A stretch of 11,364 bases of DNA from JARRRL01 sp037380725 (GTDB lineage Bacteria; Pseudomonadota; Gammaproteobacteria; Pseudomonadales; JANQJO01). Made by a program: the position numbers and the translations under genes. Positions 7,484 through 11,364 of the stretch are shown in pieces. The number at the start of each line of letters is the position of its first letter. The first letter of the stretch is position 1. The notes under the pieces were generated by a model. The model did no database searches. It was not told the DNA's origin and saw only the letters and a list, made by a program, of their open reading frames with translations. The DNA is taken from contig JARRRL010000213.1 in assembly GCA_037380725.1 (NCBI GenBank), forward strand, positions 1 through 11,364. Direction: 5' to 3'.

Positions 7484-7538
7484 AACGCATACGGTACGCA
7501 ATTAATTTATAAATTAATCAAATTGATTCGTATGCGTT
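7484..7538. promoter_or_regulatory. Nested palindrome: 10-bp inverted repeat around an 18-bp perfect palindrome
   Basis: AACGCATACG (7484-7493) pairs perfectly with CGTATGCGTT (7529-7538). Between them, ATTAATTTATAAATTAAT (7501-7518) is a perfect palindrome. The whole lies in the 297-bp gap between yggT and the unknown ORF (7403-7699). It could be a binding site for a dimeric regulator or a hairpin in RNA. It lacks the GC-rich stem plus U-run of a rho-independent terminator. A weak promoter-like pair (TTGATT 7523-7528, TCTACT 7546-7551, 17-bp spacing) begins inside it. The remainder of the gap holds the 15-bp repeat and no gene I can support. Confidence 0.5.
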
Positions 7539-7699
7539 CATGCCTTCTACTGATTGCATATGGTTGCGCGAACGATACAACTCGCACAACCACGAACAAG
7601 CATCGTATAAGCACAGGAAAACAGGCATGCGCAGCGTAGAACAGGCTTACCAATACAACGATACCATTACTATCAACAACAGTAGCCAAAGCCAAAACC

Positions 7700-8170
7700 A
7701 TGATCAACGAGAACGGTTCAAAAAAACAACACATTTACTCGGCTATGCTGAGTTTATTGCTCAGTGTCCAAAAAGATTTGAAAACGCTGAAACGCCAATG
7801 TGTGTGCAGTCAGCAACTGTTGATCTACTTTGGCAATCGTCATCACATACGCCACACCACACTGCAAAATCGTTTACAGCATATCATCAACGACTTGGAA
7901 AAAGACGCGATAGCGTTGCACCAGACTTTTCGTAAACGACACGGTCCAACGCTGTTTCGAAAAAACGGCACCTTGAATGTCCAGGGCATTGATGAATGGA
8001 TCACCACATTGAAAAACTTATATCTAAACAGCCATAATGCCCTGAACAGTTGGCATGAATCGGTATCCAATGCCTTCGTTCTGGCTCAAACAAACCCGTC
8101 GTCTTTCCAACGACAAAGCAATAGCAATAGCAATAGCAATGGCGCAGTTCACACGGGTTCAGACGCTTAA
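7700..8170 (+). CDS. Hypothetical protein, 156 aa, unrecognised
   Basis: I do not recognise this protein. It is predicted to be soluble and largely helical: residues 12-42 are rich in Leu, Lys and Gln, and 51-82 and 96-128 also read as amphipathic helices. Two cysteines occur as CVC (34-36). The tail carries a Ser-Asn repeat (140-147) encoded by four AGCAAT units, followed by a polar end. There is no signal peptide or membrane segment. Codon use in this frame looks like that of neighbouring genes, and the competing frame at 7540-7935 does not. No Shine-Dalgarno sequence precedes the ATG at 7700; an alternative ATG at 7745 (residue 16) is no better. The nested palindrome lies about 165 bp upstream. 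Pseudomonas also has an uncharacterised gene between yggT and metX, but I cannot confirm homology. Confidence 0.65.
   Translation: MINENGSKKQHIYSAMLSLLLSVQKDLKTLKRQCVCSQQLLIYFGNRHHIRHTTLQNRLQHIINDLEKDAIALHQTFRKRHGPTLFRKNGTLNVQGIDEWITTLKNLYLNSHNALNSWHESVSNAFVLAQTNPSSFQRQSNSNSNSNGAVHTGSDA
8117..8140. repeat. AGCAAT hexanucleotide repeat, four copies, inside a coding region
   Basis: Four perfect AGCAAT units encode Ser-Asn four times near the C-terminus of the unknown 156-residue protein. Because the unit is 6 bp, copy-number change would alter length but not frame. Confidence 0.95.
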
Positions 8171-8211
8171 AACGCTATACTTGTGTCTGCTACCGCTGTG
8201 TGATCCGCTAC

Positions 8212-8256
8212 CGCTTGTGTGATTACTGCTTGTGTGATTACTGCTTGTGTGATTAC
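8212..8256. repeat. 15-bp tandem repeat, three copies, between convergent genes
   Basis: TGCTTGTGTGATTAC occurs at 8227-8241 and 8242-8256, with a one-mismatch copy at 8212-8226. Diverged relatives (TGTGTCTGCTAC, GTGTGATCCGCTAC) extend back to about 8181. The array occupies nearly the whole 98-bp gap between the 156-residue ORF and the convergent small gene. Confidence 0.9.
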
Positions 8257-8268
8257 TGAATATGCCTC

Positions 8269-8448
8269 CTACTTTTGGCTTTCCATGCTCTTGAGCAAAG
8301 CCACCAAGGCATCGGCTTTTTGTTCCAATTCATCCGTCAACTCCCATTGTTGGTGCGGTGATAACGCAAGCGCCCGACGACGACCCAACTTCAGAATGCC
8401 TTGCTTAATCACTTCAGCAGATTCTCGTGCTTGACGTGCTTTACTCAT
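8269..8448 (-). CDS. Small hypothetical protein, 59 aa, minus strand
   Basis: The minus strand from ATG 8448 to TAG 8269-8271 encodes a 59-residue, charged, helical protein. It begins MSKARQARES, has a basic centre (KLGRRRALALS, 20-30) and ends in an acidic/Leu-rich helix (ELTDELEQKADALVALLKSM, 36-55). No known domain is recognised. Support that it is real: GGGGAG lies about 10 nt before the ATG, a perfect TATAAT lies upstream on the same strand (8577-8572), and codon use is normal with no rare-codon clusters. It is convergent with the preceding ORF and divergent from metX. The shape could suit a small DNA-, RNA- or protein-binding factor, but that is a guess. Its shortness means automated calls may miss it. 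Confidence 0.7.
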   Translation of the reverse strand: MSKARQARESAEVIKQGILKLGRRRALALSPHQQWELTDELEQKADALVALLKSMESQK

Positions 8449-8571
8449 ACTTTATTTTCTCCCCAATCACTATTGTGCTCCTCAAACAGCTCAAACGCAG
8501 AGACGCTCTTGAGACGTACAGGAAACAGGCTCAACGCCGCCGAGCCCGCACCACAGTTGCACGCGGTTTCA

Positions 8572-8577
8572 ATTATA
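8572..8577 (-). promoter_or_regulatory. Candidate -10 box (TATAAT) for the 59-aa minus-strand gene
   Basis: A perfect TATAAT reads on the minus strand about 124 nt upstream of the ATG at 8448. The -35 region at normal spacing is poor (GAATGA), so the call is tentative. The surrounding 315-bp gap (8449-8763) to metX otherwise shows only a small hairpin (CCAATT 8674-8679 / AATTGG 8685-8690) and the 15-bp duplication at 8722-8751. I see no recognisable riboswitch. Confidence 0.35.
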
Positions 8578-8721
8578 CCGTAAACTGCGACGCATCATTC
8601 CTCGCATTATATGCTGTGTTACACCGTGCCAATCTAGACCAGACGGGATCTCACCCCACCCGATGAACACCAACCAATTTTAGCAATTGGAAAAGCGCTC
8701 AAACACACCGAAGCACAGTGT

Positions 8722-8751
8722 GACAGTCGTTTCAAAGACAGTCGTTTCAAG
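8722..8751. repeat. 15-bp tandem duplication running into the metX ribosome-binding site
   Basis: GACAGTCGTTTCAAA (8722-8736) is repeated with one mismatch at 8737-8751. The mismatch, A to G at the last base, helps create the AAGGAA ribosome-binding site (8749-8754) of metX. Confidence 0.9.
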
Positions 8752-8754
8752 GAA
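8749..8754 (+). promoter_or_regulatory. Ribosome-binding site of metX, deciding its start
   Basis: AAGGAA lies 9 nt before the TTG at 8764 but 18 nt before the ATG at 8773. Spacing favours the TTG start; the protein would differ by only three residues. Confidence 0.5.
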
Positions 8755-8763
8755 ACCATTATA

Positions 8764-9960
8764 TTGAAAATCATGGATAAAGCCGACCCAGACCCCTTTG
8801 TCAGCGCTCCCGATGCAACACGCCTCCATACGGCCAGCGATTCGGTCGGCCTTGTCACGCCGAAACTGGCACACTTTGATACCCCACTCCAGCTCAAATG
8901 CGGTCGAAGTTTGCCCAATTTTACACTCATTTATGAAACCTACGGCACGCTGAACGAAACAAAAAGTAATGCCTTGTTGATTTGTCACGCCCTCAGTGGA
9001 AATCACCACGCTGCGGGTTACCACCAACCTACCGATTCAAAACCCGGATGGTGGGACACATTCATTGGCCCCGGTAAACCCATCGACACAACACGATATT
9101 TCGTAGTCGCCTTGAACAACCTGGGCGGCTGCCATGGCAGCACTGGCCCCAATCAAGTGAACCCCGAAACGCAAAAACCTTGGGGACCGCATTTCCCCAT
9201 CGTGACGGTCGAAGACTGGGTACACGCGCAAGCCTGGTTAGCCGACCACCTGGGCATTGACTGTTTCGCCGCTATTGTGGGTGGAAGCATGGGCGGCATG
9301 CAAGCTTTACAATGGTCCATCAGCTACCCACAGCGCCTGCGACACGCCATCATTATTGCCTCAGCGGCGAAATTATCCGCACAAAACATCGCGTTCAATG
9401 AAATTGCTCGCCAAGCCATTTTATCCGACCCTGAATTTCATAACGGCCACTATTACGCGCACAACTGCCACCCTCGTCGCGGCTTGATTTTAGCGCGCAT
9501 GCTGGGCCACGTGACGTACCTATCGGACCACGCCATGCGACTCAAATTTGGACGAGAGCTAAAGTCGGGGGCACTGCAATTTGACTACAGCGCTGATTTT
9601 CAAGTGGAAAGCTATCTGCGCTATCAAGGCGAAGTGTTCTCCGAGCACTTCGACGCCAACACCTACTTACTGATGACCAAAGCATTGGATTATTATGACC
9701 CAGCTGCGAGCACCCAAAACGACCTAGCCACAGCGCTTGCGCCTGCCCAATGCCGATTTTTAATCGTAAGTTTTACATCCGATTGGCGTTTTGCACCCGA
9801 GCGCAGTCGCGAAATTTCCAACGCGCTCGTCGCAGCGGGCAAATGCACAAGCCACGTTGAAATCGAAGCACCCCAAGGCCATGACGCCTTCCTATTAAAA
9901 GTACCTCGGTACATGGACGTTGTCGGCACTTACCTCAGGAGAGTTGCCGATGAGCATTGA
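8764..9960 (+). CDS. metX: Homoserine O-acyltransferase MetX (alpha/beta hydrolase fold)
   Basis: MetX transfers an acyl group from acyl-CoA to the hydroxyl of L-homoserine, committing it to methionine synthesis. The 398-residue protein has the MetX-type catalytic triad: nucleophile S175 in GGSMGG (173-178), D340 in SFTSDWRF, and H373 in QGHDAFL. Other family blocks are CHALSGNHHAAGYH (74-87), PGWWDTFIGPGKPIDT (94-109), NNLGGCHGSTGP (118-129) and KFGRELK (261-267). Pseudomonas-type MetX enzymes paired with metW are generally annotated as succinyltransferases, but I cannot assign acetyl versus succinyl donor from the sequence alone. The start is TTG 8764 by ribosome-binding-site spacing, or ATG 8773. 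An N-terminal polar stretch of about 25 residues precedes the conserved SVGLV start of the family. metW overlaps its last 11 nt, so the two are almost certainly co-transcribed. Confidence 0.96.
   Translation: MKIMDKADPDPFVSAPDATRLHTASDSVGLVTPKLAHFDTPLQLKCGRSLPNFTLIYETYGTLNETKSNALLICHALSGNHHAAGYHQPTDSKPGWWDTFIGPGKPIDTTRYFVVALNNLGGCHGSTGPNQVNPETQKPWGPHFPIVTVEDWVHAQAWLADHLGIDCFAAIVGGSMGGMQALQWSISYPQRLRHAIIIASAAKLSAQNIAFNEIARQAILSDPEFHNGHYYAHNCHPRRGLILARMLGHVTYLSDHAMRLKFGRELKSGALQFDYSADFQVESYLRYQGEVFSEHFDANTYLLMTKALDYYDPAASTQNDLATALAPAQCRFLIVSFTSDWRFAPERSREISNALVAAGKCTSHVEIEAPQGHDAFLLKVPRYMDVVGTYLRRVADEH
9937..9941 (+). promoter_or_regulatory. Ribosome-binding site of metW inside the metX end
   Basis: AGGAG lies 8 nt before the ATG at 9950. 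It fixes the metW start at 9950 rather than an earlier in-frame codon at 9920. Confidence 0.75.
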
Positions 9961-10696
9961 AACAACAAGCATTGAAACAACAAACAATGAAACAACGAGC
10001 ATTGAAACATCCTCAAAGCCCGTACCCCATGAGGCCTTATCCGACACGACATTGACAAATAATACTACTGTATCGTCGCCTAACTCGGACGAGAACATAC
10101 TGTCTCGCCCCGATCTCATGTTGATTGAACGCTGGATACAACCCGATGCCCGGGTGCTGGATCTCGGTTGCGGCAATGGGTTACTGTTACACCACCTGAT
10201 GACGCACAAAAACAGCCACTGTTACGGGCTCGAAATCAATCCCAACAAAATCACTGCCTGCTTAGCCCGTGGCGTATCCGTCATTGAACAAGATCTGAAT
10301 GCGGGACTGGGTAATTTCCGCCAGAACCAATTCGACACGGTGATCATGTCTCAAACAATACAAGCCGTGCAGTATCCCGCTTCATTACTGGAAGAAATGT
10401 TGCACATCGGTCGCACCGGCATCGTTTCATTTCCAAACTTTGGCCACTGGCGCATACGGTTACACCTCGCACTCGGTGGTCGCATGCCCATATCCGAAAG
10501 CCTGCCCTACGAGTGGCACAACACACCCAATATACATCTGTGCACGCTCGGTGACTTTGAAAACTTATGTCGTCAACTTCGTTTCCGTATTTTGGACAAG
10601 CACGTTGTGGATATTCACTATACTTCCCGTCCATGGCACAACTTATTACCCAATGTTTTTGGTGAATTCGCCCTGTACCACATCACAAGAAATTAA
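9950..10696 (+). CDS. metW: MetW, methionine biosynthesis protein (SAM-methyltransferase-like) with repeat-encoded N-terminal extension
   Basis: MetW is needed with MetX for homoserine acylation in many proteobacteria and has a class I methyltransferase fold; its exact biochemistry is unsettled. The 248 residues contain motif I VLDLGCGNGLLL (69-80), YGLEINPNKI (92-101), GVSVIEQDLNAGLGNF (108-123), FDTVIMSQTIQAV (128-140), FPNFGHWRIR (161-170) and NTPNIHLCTL (191-200). Typical MetW is about 195-200 residues and begins near R54. The first 53 residues are extra: a Ser/Thr/Glu/Asn-rich leader whose start (SIETT, SIETT, NNETT, SIETS) is encoded by a 15-bp tandem repeat. A good ribosome-binding site supports translation from 9950. 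The gene overlaps metX by 11 nt, implying translational coupling. Confidence 0.95.
   Translation: MSIETTSIETTNNETTSIETSSKPVPHEALSDTTLTNNTTVSSPNSDENILSRPDLMLIERWIQPDARVLDLGCGNGLLLHHLMTHKNSHCYGLEINPNKITACLARGVSVIEQDLNAGLGNFRQNQFDTVIMSQTIQAVQYPASLLEEMLHIGRTGIVSFPNFGHWRIRLHLALGGRMPISESLPYEWHNTPNIHLCTLGDFENLCRQLRFRILDKHVVDIHYTSRPWHNLLPNVFGEFALYHITRN
9953..10012. repeat. 15-bp tandem repeat, four copies, spanning the metX/metW junction
   Basis: AGCATTGAAACAACA occurs at 9953-9967 and 9968-9982, with diverged copies at 9983-9997 and 9998-10012. It encodes the SIETT pentapeptide repeats of MetW. Its first copy contains the metX stop codon (TGA 9958-9960). Confidence 0.95.
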
Positions 10697-10718
10697 CAAA
10701 AATTAAGGCTGCCCTGCG

Positions 10719-11192
10719 ATGATCCTTCTGCACACACTTCGAACCGAGTTGCTCGTCGGATTATTTCTTGGGCTAAGCGCCATGTCTTGCGCTACCGCGT
10801 TCGCCGAGACTGCCAAACGCTTCGGTGCTTATGAGGTTCATTATAGTGCTTTCCACAGTGTCGATATTGCCGCTGACGCCGCACGCGCACATCAACTGCA
10901 GCGCGCACCGAATATCGGGATGTTGAATATTGCAGTCTTACAACACCATACAGACGGTACGGCCACCCCCGTGCCCGCCACCATCACCATTGAATCGACA
11001 AATCTAGTGGGGCAAATCAAAAATCTGGAAGCCAAATCCATTGAAGAACCCGGGGCACAGTATTACATCGCCTCGTTTCGGTTTGCGAATGAAGAAACGT
11101 TTCGTTTTCACCTGACCGTAAGCCCCGACAACGCCCCCGATCAGCACACTGAAATTCATTTCACGCACACTTTTTACCAAACCGAACCTTGA
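10719..11192 (+). CDS. DUF4426 family secreted protein
   Basis: This 157-residue protein belongs to the uncharacterised DUF4426 family, found next to metW in Pseudomonas and relatives. The N-terminus is a signal peptide: short charged region (1-10), hydrophobic core (11-27) and likely cleavage after AFA (residue 29). The mature part is therefore probably periplasmic. Family features are the opening FGAYEVHYSAFHS (35-47), IGMLNIAVLQ (66-75), ITIESTNLVGQIKNLE (88-103), YYIASFRF (114-121) and FTHTFY at the end. No catalytic motif is visible. Despite the methionine-gene neighbourhood its role is unknown. The start has TAAGG 10 nt upstream and lies 22 bp after metW, consistent with membership of the metX-metW operon. 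hemW follows after 13 bp. Confidence 0.9.
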   Translation: MILLHTLRTELLVGLFLGLSAMSCATAFAETAKRFGAYEVHYSAFHSVDIAADAARAHQLQRAPNIGMLNIAVLQHHTDGTATPVPATITIESTNLVGQIKNLEAKSIEEPGAQYYIASFRFANEETFRFHLTVSPDNAPDQHTEIHFTHTFYQTEP

Positions 11193-11205
11193 AAAATACA
11201 TCACC

Positions 11206-11364
11206 ATGACAACACCCATAGCGCCCACACAACTGCCGTTTCTTGGGCTGTATGTACACATCCCCTGGTGCGTAAAAAAATGCCCCTACTGCGATTTTAA
11301 TTCACACGTTCATCACACCGGGGCACTACCGGAAACCGCGTATCGCAAGGCGCTTCTGGACGAC
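11206..11364 (+). CDS. hemW: HemW radical-SAM haem chaperone-like protein, 3'-truncated by window edge
   Basis: HemW is a radical-SAM protein related to HemN, implicated in haem binding and trafficking rather than coproporphyrinogen oxidation. Only the first 53 residues are visible. They contain LYVHIPWC and the [4Fe-4S]-binding CxxxCxxC (C22, C26, C29) followed by DFNSH, which matches HemW closely; HemN would normally show a longer N-terminus. The ATG at 11206 lies 13 bp after the DUF4426 stop and has only a weak GAAAAA in place of a ribosome-binding site. rdgB, which precedes hemW in Pseudomonas, is missing here, so hemW is joined directly to the metX-metW-DUF4426 series. Confidence 0.93.
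   Translation, partial: MTTPIAPTQLPFLGLYVHIPWCVKKCPYCDFNSHVHHTGALPETAYRKALLDD

Noticed and set aside
7493..7520. A dif-like XerC/XerD recombination site (GGTACGCA followed by an AT-rich palindrome)
   Set aside because: The first half resembles the XerC arm, but the XerD arm does not match the strongly conserved TTATGTTAAAT and the central spacing is wrong.
7540..7935. 131-codon frame overlapping the start of the 156-residue ORF
   Set aside because: Its composition is unlike the neighbouring genes, with runs of Ser, Gln, His and Asn. The competing frame from 7700 reads as a normal protein with better codon use.
8212..8256. Tandem arrays considered as a CRISPR or ITR-like element
   Set aside because: Units are directly adjacent with no spacers, are 15 bp or shorter, and there are no cas genes or transposase nearby.
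8427..8666. Plus-strand 79-codon frame from a GTG, overlapping the start of the 59-residue gene
   Set aside because: No ribosome-binding site, odd Arg-rich composition, and conflict with the better supported minus-strand gene.
8449..8763. Possible SAM riboswitch or other leader ahead of metX
   Set aside because: Only a 6-bp hairpin and a short duplication are visible. I could not find the conserved cores of any SAM riboswitch class, nor a following terminator.

Overview
The window comes from a gammaproteobacterial chromosome. Gene content and order closely follow the pilT/pilU - yggS - proC - yggT - metX - metW - DUF4426 - hemW block, with pyrB-pyrC' beside it, as known from Pseudomonas and relatives. 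Base composition is close to 50% GC. Apart from repeat-encoded stretches, I see no sign that any gene was recently acquired. No tRNA, rRNA, insertion sequence, phage gene or CRISPR array is visible, so this is essentially core, housekeeping DNA.

Layout. Positions 1-762 are the 3' part of pyrB (aspartate carbamoyltransferase), followed by pyrC' (831-2171), a dihydroorotase homologue that has lost its metal ligands. Convergent to these, on the minus strand, lie pilT (4507-3473, intact) and pilU (3366-2280), the two type IV pilus retraction ATPases. pilU is broken: about 30 codons before its Walker A motif are missing and the two halves are in different frames. Divergent from pilT runs a plus-strand series: yggS (PLP homeostasis), proC (proline synthesis) and yggT (membrane protein). 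An unrecognised 156-residue ORF (7700-8170) follows, then a previously easy-to-miss 59-residue minus-strand gene (8448-8269). After that comes the methionine unit metX-metW (11-nt overlap), a secreted DUF4426 protein, and the first 53 codons of hemW. rdgB, which sits between the DUF4426 gene and hemW in Pseudomonas, is absent here.

Pathways. pyrB and pyrC' together give the PyrB holoenzyme of pyrimidine synthesis. pilT/pilU power twitching, but with PilU probably lost. yggS, proC and yggT form a conserved cluster. metX and metW make the activated homoserine ester for methionine synthesis.

The most unusual property is not a gene. At least eight unrelated short tandem duplications, mostly of 12-15 bp period, sit at gene junctions, several overlapping stop codons, a ribosome-binding site, a -35 box or a coding start. 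Together with the deletion in pilU this suggests frequent replication slippage or lax repair in this lineage. A nested perfect palindrome at 7484-7538 is the main unexplained regulatory-looking structure. I found no convincing new multi-gene system.
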